Of a stretch of DNA of 64,000 bases, positions 43,954-51,875 are shown piece by piece. The position numbers were made by a program, and so were the translations under genes. How positions within the stretch are numbered: position 1 is the first letter of the stretch; each line of letters begins with the position of its first letter. Origin of the DNA: Ignavibacteriota bacterium (GTDB lineage: Bacteria > Bacteroidota > Ignavibacteria > Ignavibacteriales > Melioribacteraceae); the NCBI GenBank assembly GCA_016716225.1, contig JADJWT010000001.1, forward strand, positions 1,240,001-1,304,000. The letters run 5' to 3'. The notes under the pieces were generated by a model. That model had not been told where the DNA came from. It saw nothing but the letters and a program-made list of their open reading frames with translations, and searched no databases.

Positions 43954-46900
43954 ATGAAATTAGAAAAACTTTTATTATTCATAATATTTTTTACTATTTC
44001 TCTCTTTGCGCAAGAAACAAAAATTCATCATAAACTTTATGTAAAAATAAATCCTACAAATTCACATATAGAAGTTATAGACGAAATTTTGATAAAGAAA
44101 GATTTGCTGAATAGAGAAATAATATTTTCACTAAATAATAATCTTAACTTAAAATACGAAGGAAATGAAATAAATATTTCGTTGCTGGAAAAATCTGTCT
44201 CAACAGAAGATATTGGAATGGATCGCGACGATATTGAAGAAAAATTCGATTTAAAAATAAATAAATATATTATTTCAGATTTTGACAAAAGCAAAGATTT
44301 AAATTTTGCAATTAAATATTCCGGCAAAATTGAATCTCCGATAAAACAAAGTGAAGAAAATTATCAGCGAGGATTTAGCGAATCACCAGGAATTATAAGC
44401 GATTTAGGAATTTATTTAGCTGGATCAACTTACTGGATTCCAACAATAAAAGATGAATTATTGAGTTTTGAATTAACTACGGAATTACCAAAAGATTGGA
44501 AAACTGTAAGTCAAGGTAATAGAATTGAAGATAAAGTTGAAAATAATTTTCATTTTGATATTTGGGATTCACCAACTCCGCAAGAAGAAATATTTTTAGT
44601 TGCTGCAAAATTTAATGAGTACAAATATTCCACCGGATCTGTTGATGCATTTGCATTTTTGAGAACTCCCGATGAAAGCATTGCAAATAAATATTTAGAA
44701 ACCACAGCTCAGTATTTGGAAATGTATCGACAATTAATTGGACCATTTCCATACACAAAATTTGCACTCGTAGAAAACTTTTGGGAAACCGGTTACGGAA
44801 TGCCTTCATTTACTTTACTTGGAGAAAAAATAATTCGCTTTCCGTTCATTTTACATTCATCATATCCGCACGAACTTTTGCATAATTATTGGGGAAATAG
44901 CGTTTATGTCGATTTTGAAAAAGGAAATTGGTGCGAAGGTTTAACTGCATACATGGCAGATTATTTGATAAAAGAACAGCGCGGACAAGCCGAAGAATAC
45001 AGAAGATCAACTTTGCAAAAATATTCTGACTATGTAAAATCAAACAATGATTTTCCGCTTAATAAATTTTTGTCCCGACACGATGCCGCAAGCGAAGCAA
45101 TTGGTTATGGAAAATCTCTTATGGTTTTTCATATGTTAAGAAATTTAGTTGGTGATGAAAATTTTACAAAGTCATTCCAAGTTTTTAATAGAAATAACAA
45201 ATTCAAAAAAGCTTCTTTTGATGATATCAGAATATCATTTGAGGAAACAACAGGAAAAGATTTAAAATGGTTTTTTACGCAATGGATTGAAAAAACCGGA
45301 GCTCCAAAATTAAATTTAGAAAATGTTAAAGTTGAACAATTTGGAAATGTATTTAATTTGAATTTCAATTTAAAACAAATTCAAGATGGCGAAAATTTTA
45401 GAATTAATGTTCCTGTTGCAATAATTACCTCAAATGGAATTGAAATTGAAAATTGCGAATTGAATGACAAAGAAGGAAAAATATCTTTTACACTTAAGTC
45501 CGAACCATTGAAAATATTGGTCGATCCTCAATTTGATGTTTTTAGAATTTTGGATCCGAATGAAATTCCAGCGGCATTATCAACAGCTTTTGGTGCAGAA
45601 AAAACTTTAGTGATTTTACCAAATGATAATGATAAGAAATTTAAAACTTATCAAAATTTTGCAAGTCAATGGATTAAAGGAAATGAAGAAAAGTTTGAAA
45701 TAAAAAATGATAATGAAATTGAAAAAGTACCATCCGATAAAGCTGTTTGGATTTTAGGGGAAAATAAATTTCAGTCAATTGTTAATAATTCATTATTACA
45801 ATTTAATTCGGAAATCGCTAAAGACTCAATAAAATTTGAATCGAAATCACATTCGAAAAATAATAATAGTTTTATTTCATCAATAAAAAATCCGGAAAAT
45901 ATTAATAACGCAATTGTTTATTTATCAATAGGAAACGAAAAAGCAGATTCCGGTTTAGTTAGAAAACTCCCCCATTATGGAAAGTATAGTTATTTAACTT
46001 TTGAAGGAAACGAACCGACCAATATTGATAAAGGTCAATGGCAAGTTTTAAATTCACCACTTTTAAAAGTTTTTAATCAAAAAGTGAAAAGTCCAGAATT
46101 TAAAACAAAACTAAGAAAAGCATTAGCAGAATTAGCTCCAGTTTTTTCATCAAAAAGAATGATGGAACATATTTCGTTTCTCGCTTCTGATGAAATGAAA
46201 GGAAGAGAATTAGGAAGCAAAGAATTAGATAATGCGGGAAATTATATTTCAGAGAAATTTAAAGAATTCGGACTTTTTCCCGGAAGCGATGACGGAAGTT
46301 ATTTTCAAACATTTGAAAAAGCATTTCATGGAAAAGGAAATTTGCAAATTAAAAATGTAATCGGAATTATTCCCGGAACAAATCAAAATTTAAAAGAAGC
46401 AGTTGTAATTTCTGCACATTATGATCATTTAGGTTTGGGATGGCCCGATGTTAGAAAAGGAAATGAAGGACAAATTCATAATGGTGCGGATGATAACGCA
46501 AGCGGAGTTTCAGTATTGTTGGAATTAGCAGAAGTTTTGGGAAAATCGTTAAAACCAGCACGAACAATTATTTTTATCGCTTTCAGCGGAGAAGAAGCAG
46601 GTTTAGTTGGATCAAAATATTTTGTAGAGAATTATAAGAAATTTACATCTGATAAAATATTTGCAAATTTAAATTTTGATACAGTTGGAAGATTACACGG
46701 TAAGAAAATTATGATTTTAAATTCAAATACTGCTCGCGAATGGAAATTTATTTTTATGGGAACGGAATATACAACCGGTATTGGTTCCGAATTGATTACG
46801 CAAGAATTAGATGCAAGCGATCAAGTTGCATTTATTGAAAAAGGAATTCCTGCAGTTCAATTTTTCAGCGGACCAAATGAAGATTACCACAAACCTTCGG

Positions 46901-47328
46901 ATAAAATTGAAAAAATTGATGCTGATGGTTTGGTAAAAGTAATTACAGTAGCAAGAGAAACTTTGGTTTATTTGGCAGATAGAGAAGATGCGATGAATTT
47001 TATTGGTGAAAAGTCAAATGTGAAAAGTGAATTGGCAGAAGAAAATAAAACAAAAAAAGAAGGAAGAAAAGTTTCAACGGGAACAATGCCGGATTTTGCT
47101 TATTCCGGTGAAGGCGTAAAGGTTGCGGCAATTTCTGAAAATTCACCCGGAGCTAAAGCTGGATTATTGATTGGAGATATTATTAAAAAGGTAAATGGCA
47201 AGGATTGTAAAAATTTGAAAGAATATTCTGATATGCTAAAAGAACATCAACCCGGAGATGAAGTAACATTAACAATTGATAGAAATGGAAATATTGAAGA
47301 AGTAAAATTAATTTTGGCAGAAAGATAA
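43954..47328 (+). CDS. Exported fusion of M1 aminopeptidase, M28 peptidase and PDZ domain
   Basis: At 1124 residues this is the largest gene in the window. A signal peptide (about 18 residues, ending LFAQ) leads into an M1-type domain with HELLH (His306, Glu307, His310) and a downstream Glu in NWCEGLTAY; the spacing to that Glu is 17 residues rather than the classical 18. About residues 700-1010 form an M28 zinc exopeptidase: SAHYDHLG, NGADDNASGVS, FSGEEAGLVGS and the terminal His-containing EDYHKPSDK. A PDZ domain ends the protein (about 1035-1124). The combination suggests a multi-step aminopeptidase in the periplasm. It is preceded by the M16 gene and may act with it on the same peptides. 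Confidence 0.88.
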   Translation: MKLEKLLLFIIFFTISLFAQETKIHHKLYVKINPTNSHIEVIDEILIKKDLLNREIIFSLNNNLNLKYEGNEINISLLEKSVSTEDIGMDRDDIEEKFDLKINKYIISDFDKSKDLNFAIKYSGKIESPIKQSEENYQRGFSESPGIISDLGIYLAGSTYWIPTIKDELLSFELTTELPKDWKTVSQGNRIEDKVENNFHFDIWDSPTPQEEIFLVAAKFNEYKYSTGSVDAFAFLRTPDESIANKYLETTAQYLEMYRQLIGPFPYTKFALVENFWETGYGMPSFTLLGEKIIRFPFILHSSYPHELLHNYWGNSVYVDFEKGNWCEGLTAYMADYLIKEQRGQAEEYRRSTLQKYSDYVKSNNDFPLNKFLSRHDAASEAIGYGKSLMVFHMLRNLVGDENFTKSFQVFNRNNKFKKASFDDIRISFEETTGKDLKWFFTQWIEKTGAPKLNLENVKVEQFGNVFNLNFNLKQIQDGENFRINVPVAIITSNGIEIENCELNDKEGKISFTLKSEPLKILVDPQFDVFRILDPNEIPAALSTAFGAEKTLVILPNDNDKKFKTYQNFASQWIKGNEEKFEIKNDNEIEKVPSDKAVWILGENKFQSIVNNSLLQFNSEIAKDSIKFESKSHSKNNNSFISSIKNPENINNAIVYLSIGNEKADSGLVRKLPHYGKYSYLTFEGNEPTNIDKGQWQVLNSPLLKVFNQKVKSPEFKTKLRKALAELAPVFSSKRMMEHISFLASDEMKGRELGSKELDNAGNYISEKFKEFGLFPGSDDGSYFQTFEKAFHGKGNLQIKNVIGIIPGTNQNLKEAVVISAHYDHLGLGWPDVRKGNEGQIHNGADDNASGVSVLLELAEVLGKSLKPARTIIFIAFSGEEAGLVGSKYFVENYKKFTSDKIFANLNFDTVGRLHGKKIMILNSNTAREWKFIFMGTEYTTGIGSELITQELDASDQVAFIEKGIPAVQFFSGPNEDYHKPSDKIEKIDADGLVKVITVARETLVYLADREDAMNFIGEKSNVKSELAEENKTKKEGRKVSTGTMPDFAYSGEGVKVAAISENSPGAKAGLLIGDIIKKVNGKDCKNLKEYSDMLKEHQPGDEVTLTIDRNGNIEEVKLILAER

Positions 47329-47329
47329 A

Positions 47330-47803
47330 TTATTTATTCCAATTTAAAGAAGCTTTTGCAATTTGATTATCAATATCAGAAATGAAAGCTTCTTTTTTTG
47401 ATTCGCTAGAAAACAAATATAATTTTCCTTTATATACATGAAAAATTTTCGGATCGCAAGGATAAGCAATATTTTTTGTAACTAAGTAACCGCAATATCC
47501 ACCGAATTGAGGAATATATTTTTGTGGATTTGATTTAAATAATTTTTTATTTCCAGATGTGCTGAACAGCCAATTAAATTCATCCCATTTAAGCGAATAA
47601 AAGCTTAACCCTTTTTGTATTTTTTTTTCATTTATATATTTAATTACATCATATCCGTTTAATACAATATTTGCCTGCTTAAAATACTTTGTATGAATTT
47701 TTAAAGGAATATATGAAACGGAAAATCCAAATCGTGCAATAACAATAATTATTGCCGCAAAAAATGCTAAATAGAATAAATATTTGAAAAGTTTTCCGAA
47801 CAT
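47330..47803 (-). CDS. YHS domain protein with membrane anchor
   Basis: A 157-residue protein with one N-terminal helix (about residues 6-28) and a YHS domain: NGYDVIKYIN, WLFSTSGNKKLF, PQKYIPQFGGYCGYLV. The closing segment IAKASLNW is typical of the YHS subgroup with a single anchor. YHS domains are often linked to metal binding and copper handling. It is convergent with the M1-M28 gene, with 1 base between their stops, and 68 bases downstream of the dgt-like gene. Confidence 0.85.
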   Translation of the reverse strand: MFGKLFKYLFYLAFFAAIIIVIARFGFSVSYIPLKIHTKYFKQANIVLNGYDVIKYINEKKIQKGLSFYSLKWDEFNWLFSTSGNKKLFKSNPQKYIPQFGGYCGYLVTKNIAYPCDPKIFHVYKGKLYLFSSESKKEAFISDIDNQIAKASLNWNK

Positions 47804-47871
47804 TAAATTTTCTTATTTGTTAAAATATTATCGACTATTAAGTTGAAAGATTTATGGAATGTCAATAAAAA

Positions 47872-49161
47872 TTATACGATATCGTTTATTGAGCTGTAAT
47901 CCGAATCAAAAAGTCGCTTAAAATTTCTTATTGCAAAGGAATCCGTCATTCCCGATAAATAATCGCAAACCAATCTGGCTCTAATATTTTGATCTTTTTC
48001 ATTTCTAATTAATTTATCAGTAAACTCCGGTAAAAGTTTCATTGGCTGAATTGAGATTATATAATTTTCTTCAAGAGCTTTAAAAATGTTTGTTAACATT
48101 TTATCACCCTTAAATTCCATTTGATGTATTTGAGCAGATTTAAAAACTAATTCAACTGCAATTCTTTTATATAAATTAACTTTTTCTTGAAATTCATGTT
48201 CGATTAATAAATTATATTTATAACGATTTGTCAATTTTGATAAATCGGAATTTGAATTTTCTAATTTGCACGCATGAATAAAATCACCAATTTGCGAACC
48301 AAATTTTTGCTTGAATTTATCATCCTTAATCCATTGAATAATTTCATCAATAAAATTAATCTGCAAGTTTGATAAAGAATTTAAATTATTTTCTTTCCAA
48401 TGATGAAGTTTATAAATATTTATAAATCCGCCGGAAATACTATCAACCAAATCATTTATTGCGTAAGCAGTATCATCAGCCCAATCCATAATTTGACATT
48501 CAATACTTTTTAAAGAATTTAATTCTTTACCGGGATTAAGATTAAGAGTATGGTTAATATTATTAGAATTAATATCAAACGTAAAATCTAAAAACTCTTT
48601 TTGATAGTCATAAATAAAATGATTTTCCGGATTTTCTAAATCTCCGTATAAACTTTTATATTTTAAAATGCTGTCGATAAAAGCTCGTGTTGGATTCATT
48701 CCCCTTCTATCATTTTCATTCTTGTAAAAAATTTCAGTAATCAATCTTAAAGTTTGAGCATTGCCTTCAAAACCGCCGTAATCTTTCATCAATTTATGCA
48801 AAGTTCTTTCTCCAGCATGACCAAAAGGAGGATGTCCCAAATCGTGTGTTAAACAAGCAGATTCAACCAAATCCGAATCAATATAAAAATTTTCATTCAA
48901 AATATTTTGCTGGGAATGCAAAAGATAATTACAAATTGATCTTCCAATTTGTGCAACTTCAATTGAGTGAGTTAAACGCGTTCTATAATAATCATATTCA
49001 CCGGGAAGAAAAACTTGGGTTTTCCCTTGTAAACGTCTAAACTCAGAAGAATGAATTATTCTGTCTCTATCAATTTGAAATGGCGAACGATAATCTTGGC
49101 GATCGCTTTTTTTTATTCTTTCAATATCAAAATCTGAGTAAAAGTTGTTTTTCATCAGCAA
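47872..49161 (-). CDS. dgt: dGTP triphosphohydrolase, HD superfamily
   Basis: The enzyme hydrolyses dGTP to deoxyguanosine and triphosphate and helps balance dNTP pools. HD-domain metal ligands are visible in RLTHSIEV and THDLGHPPFGHAGE, with EGNAQTLRLITE following as in dGTPase-like proteins. The N-terminal FRRLQGKTQVF is also conserved. Length 429 is normal. The second ATG (49155) is an alternative start. It is divergent from the AhpD-like gene. Confidence 0.92.
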   Translation of the reverse strand: MLMKNNFYSDFDIERIKKSDRQDYRSPFQIDRDRIIHSSEFRRLQGKTQVFLPGEYDYYRTRLTHSIEVAQIGRSICNYLLHSQQNILNENFYIDSDLVESACLTHDLGHPPFGHAGERTLHKLMKDYGGFEGNAQTLRLITEIFYKNENDRRGMNPTRAFIDSILKYKSLYGDLENPENHFIYDYQKEFLDFTFDINSNNINHTLNLNPGKELNSLKSIECQIMDWADDTAYAINDLVDSISGGFINIYKLHHWKENNLNSLSNLQINFIDEIIQWIKDDKFKQKFGSQIGDFIHACKLENSNSDLSKLTNRYKYNLLIEHEFQEKVNLYKRIAVELVFKSAQIHQMEFKGDKMLTNIFKALEENYIISIQPMKLLPEFTDKLIRNEKDQNIRARLVCDYLSGMTDSFAIRNFKRLFDSDYSSINDIV

Positions 49162-49288
49162 AAATTATTTAGTGTTTTTAAATTTATAAAATAAACTTGT
49201 TGAATAAAATTACAGTAAAACTTAATTTGTATTCGATTCAAAGTAAAAATAATCAAAAACCAGTTTCAGAATTTTAAGGAATTTTAAA

Positions 49289-49846
49289 ATGGCTTGGATA
49301 AAACAAGTAAATGAAAAAGATGCAGATGGTAAATTAATGGAAGTTTACGATGAATTGTTAAATGCTCGCGGCAAAGTTTCCAACATTATGAAAGTTCATA
49401 GTTTGGATGCAAATACGATGAAACATCATTTGGATTTGTATTTATCAATTATGTTTAATGAATCGAACATTTCCCGTGAAGAAAAAGAGTTAATTGCTGT
49501 CGTTGTTTCATCGTTAAATAATTGCAGTTATTGTATTCATCACCATGCAGAAGCATTAAAAAGTTTTTGGGATGATGAAGTAAAAATAAATATGTTGATT
49601 AGCGATTATAAATCAATTGAATTTCCGATACGCGTTCATGCAATTTTAAATTATGCAGAAAAATTAACAGTAACTCCCGGATTAGTAAACGAATATGACG
49701 TCCAGAATTTGAGAATTCACGATTTAAGCGATGAAGATATTTTGAATGTAAATTTAATTGTGAGCTATTTTAATTTTGTTTCACGAATTGCAAATGGTTT
49801 GGGAGTTGAAACTTCTGAAGATGAAGCGAAAGGATATAAATATTAA
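49289..49846 (+). CDS. AhpD-like/carboxymuconolactone decarboxylase family protein
   Basis: A 185-residue helical protein. The CxxC pair with following histidines (NNCSYCIHHHAEAL) is the AhpD-type thiol site of 'peroxidase-related' enzymes that reduce peroxide-handling partners. The spacing Cys-x2-Cys-x3-His matches active members. It lies next to a convergent OsmC gene, so both may serve thiol-based peroxide defence. The gene ends at a strong bidirectional terminator. Confidence 0.88.
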   Translation: MAWIKQVNEKDADGKLMEVYDELLNARGKVSNIMKVHSLDANTMKHHLDLYLSIMFNESNISREEKELIAVVVSSLNNCSYCIHHHAEALKSFWDDEVKINMLISDYKSIEFPIRVHAILNYAEKLTVTPGLVNEYDVQNLRIHDLSDEDILNVNLIVSYFNFVSRIANGLGVETSEDEAKGYKY

Positions 49847-49873
49847 TTTTTAACGATTTTTTACGTAAATTAA

Positions 49874-49906
49874 AAAGATGCCGTCTTTTAAAAAGATGGC
49901 ATCTTT
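49874..49906. terminator. Bidirectional terminator between AhpD-like and OsmC genes
   Basis: AAAGATGCCGTCTTTT (49874-49889) pairs with AAAAAGATGGCATCTTT (49890-49906) almost perfectly with one G-T pair. T-rich sequence follows on the plus strand and A/T-rich sequence on the other. It lies 28 bases after the AhpD-like stop. Confidence 0.82.
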
Positions 49907-49941
49907 AGTTTTAAACTCAAATTTTAAAAAACTACTTTTTT

Positions 49942-49961
49942 CCTCAAGCTGAAGCTTGAGG
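49942..49961. repeat. Palindromic CCTCAAGCT element
   Basis: CCTCAAGCT (49942-49950) and AGCTTGAGG (49953-49961) are perfect inverted 9-base arms with a 2-base centre. It follows the terminator and precedes the OsmC stop at 49969. The core CCTCAAGCTNNAGCTTGAGG recalls repeats I have seen between genes in related genomes. Confidence 0.6.
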
Positions 49962-49968
49962 CTACATT

Positions 49969-50406
49969 TTAAACACTTAAATTAATTTTCGGGAAAAGTT
50001 TAATTTTGGTTTTTATTGAATTTGAGATTAAACAATGCTGTTCAGCTTTATGAACTATTCTTTCAGCTCTCTCTAAATCTTTTTCAGCGGTTACAGAAAC
50101 TTCCGGATATAATTCAATTTCGGTAATCATAAATCCATTTTCAACTTTTTCCAATTTTCCTTTAGCTTTACTCGTAAAACTAGAAAATTCTAATTTTGAG
50201 TTTTCAGCAATTGCTAGAAAAGTTGTCATTAAACAAACATTTACTGAAGCAACAAATAAATGTTCGGGCGACCAAACATTTGGAACTCCTTTTGTAAATT
50301 GCGGCGGAGTTGCAACTTCAATATCATGTAAAGTTGGTTCGCTTAAAATTCCTTTTCTGCCTTCGGTCCAAGTTACTGTAGTTTCATAGAAATGTGCGTT
50401 ATCCAT
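49969..50406 (-). CDS. OsmC/Ohr family peroxiredoxin
   Basis: A 145-residue protein with the OsmC fold. The two redox cysteines are in SVNVCLMT (about residue 57) and AEQHCLISNSI (about residue 130), the pair that reduces organic peroxides. Its start overlaps the anti-sigma gene by 8 bases, which makes it the last gene of an operon for an ECF sigma factor, an anti-sigma factor and OsmC. This suggests that peroxide or thiol stress is the signal. Confidence 0.88.
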   Translation of the reverse strand: MDNAHFYETTVTWTEGRKGILSEPTLHDIEVATPPQFTKGVPNVWSPEHLFVASVNVCLMTTFLAIAENSKLEFSSFTSKAKGKLEKVENGFMITEIELYPEVSVTAEKDLERAERIVHKAEQHCLISNSIKTKIKLFPKINLSV

Positions 50407-50644
50407 TTTTTTCCTTTAATCCTAAAACTGATAATAATCTATTGTGCCCTTCGTTATCAAGTTCAACATTATATTTTTTGTAAAAGCTGATTGTTGATTC
50501 AACCGAATCAAAATATTTTTGACAACTCGGACAATTTTCTAAATGATCTTTAATATTTACACATTTAGGTGAATTTAAATCTTCGCCTAAACTATCACAA
50601 ATGTGACTCATAACTTCTTTGCAAGAAACATTTTGATTTTTCAT
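50399..50644 (-). CDS. Zinc-binding anti-sigma factor (ZAS/zf-HC2)
   Basis: An 81-residue cytoplasmic protein. Residues 28-44 carry the ZAS zinc motif CVNIKDHLENCPSCQKY (His, then Cys-x2-Cys). With no transmembrane helix it is a soluble anti-sigma factor that probably releases its sigma partner upon thiol oxidation. Its start overlaps the sigma gene's stop by 4 bases and its own stop overlaps OsmC. Confidence 0.85.
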   Translation of the reverse strand: MKNQNVSCKEVMSHICDSLGEDLNSPKCVNIKDHLENCPSCQKYFDSVESTISFYKKYNVELDNEGHNRLLSVLGLKEKNG

Positions 50645-51222
50645 ATATGTAAAGTCTTGTTTAATTCATTTCTTAAAAATGCTCTCGCTCTGTGCAAACG
50701 AGATTTAATTGCCGGAACCGATAAATTTACAATTTCGCTTGTTTCGCTTGTAGATAATCCCTCAACATCTCTAAGCATAAATACTACTCGATATTCTGGA
50801 GGAAGTTTTTCAACTGCATCATCAAGCAATTTTTTAAGTTCAGAATTTTCAGTTAATTTTTCCGGAGAAAATTTCCAGTCGGCAACATTTTTATCTTCAA
50901 TTAATCCGTCTTCATTTTCCAAATTAACATAATCATATTTTTTTTGTGATCTTGCAAGCATTAAACAATGATTACTTACAATTGTATATAACCAAGTTGA
51001 TAATTTAGAATTTCCGGAAAATTGATTTAAAGATTTAATCATGCTTAGGAACGTTTCCTGCATTGTATTTTCTGCACGTTCTTTGTTTCTGCAAATTTTA
51101 AATGCAAAATTGTAAACAGTCTGCTCATGATTTTTAACTAATTGAGCGAGAGAATTTCTATCACCTTTTATTGCATTTTCTATTAATTGCTCTTCTGTAA
51201 CGTTGTTTGATGTATCGATCAT
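50641..51222 (-). CDS. ECF-type RNA polymerase sigma factor
   Basis: A 193-residue ECF sigma factor. Region 2 is at about 25-95 (QTVYNFAFKICRNKERAENT, then QETFLSMIKSLNQF) and region 4 at about 128-185 (LPPEYRVVFMLRDVEGLSTS and a final helix-turn-helix). No extracytoplasmic partner is encoded; the next gene is a soluble ZAS protein, as in the SigR-RsrA type of thiol-stress switch. The regulon is unknown, but OsmC is downstream in the same operon. It lies 10 bases from the AlkA-type gene. Confidence 0.92.
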   Translation of the reverse strand: MIDTSNNVTEEQLIENAIKGDRNSLAQLVKNHEQTVYNFAFKICRNKERAENTMQETFLSMIKSLNQFSGNSKLSTWLYTIVSNHCLMLARSQKKYDYVNLENEDGLIEDKNVADWKFSPEKLTENSELKKLLDDAVEKLPPEYRVVFMLRDVEGLSTSETSEIVNLSVPAIKSRLHRARAFLRNELNKTLHI

Positions 51223-51231
51223 AAAAAAGAT

Positions 51232-51849
51232 TCATTCCCCGTCTATTGATTTCCACAAATACATGCACGCATAAGTATTATAAGGATTCCAATTTTTCTT
51301 TTTAGCTAATTTAATAATTTCTTCACCAGTTGGTAAATTTTTAAGGTTGTAATTTAACATAATTGCTTTTTTTATTCCAAGATCACCAATCGGTAAAACA
51401 TTTTTTCTTCCCAGCACAAACATTAAAAACATATGAACTGTCCAAGTTCCAATTCCCTTAACTTTTGTTAAAGTTTCTATAATTTCTTCATCTGATTTTG
51501 ATCCGATATTTTTAAGAGAAATTTTTTGCTCAATAATTTGATTTGCCAAATCTTTAACATATTTTGCTTTTGCATTTGATAATCCAAGCGAACGTAGAAT
51601 TTCAAAATCAGTTTCATTTACCAATTCTGGAGTTGGAAAATTATTAAAATATTTCAGAAATCTTCCTCTAATTGCACTTGCAGATTTTACGGAAAGCTGT
51701 TGACCAACAATTGAATTGCAAAGTTGAATAAAATAATTTCGTCTTTTTTTAAGATAAATAGGTTTATACTTTTTCATTAAGTTATAAATTGATACATCTT
51801 TTGCCAAAAAGTGCTTGACAGCACAATTATATTCATTAATTTCATTCAT
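51232..51849 (-). CDS. DNA-3-methyladenine glycosylase (AlkA-like, HhH-GPD)
   Basis: A 205-residue DNA repair glycosylase that excises alkylated bases. The helix-hairpin-helix is at about residues 128-150 (LTKVKGIGTWTVHMFLMF) and the catalytic Asp156 is in LPIGDLGI. The FeS loop of endonuclease III is absent, so an alkyl-base substrate is more likely than oxidised pyrimidines. The N-terminal domain is short compared with E. coli AlkA (282 residues), as in small AlkA-type enzymes. It is 27 bases from the divergent sensor gene, so promoters overlap. Confidence 0.88.
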   Translation of the reverse strand: MNEINEYNCAVKHFLAKDVSIYNLMKKYKPIYLKKRRNYFIQLCNSIVGQQLSVKSASAIRGRFLKYFNNFPTPELVNETDFEILRSLGLSNAKAKYVKDLANQIIEQKISLKNIGSKSDEEIIETLTKVKGIGTWTVHMFLMFVLGRKNVLPIGDLGIKKAIMLNYNLKNLPTGEEIIKLAKKKNWNPYNTYACMYLWKSIDGE

Positions 51850-51875
51850 ATCAAAAAGTTAAAATTGGGTTTAAA

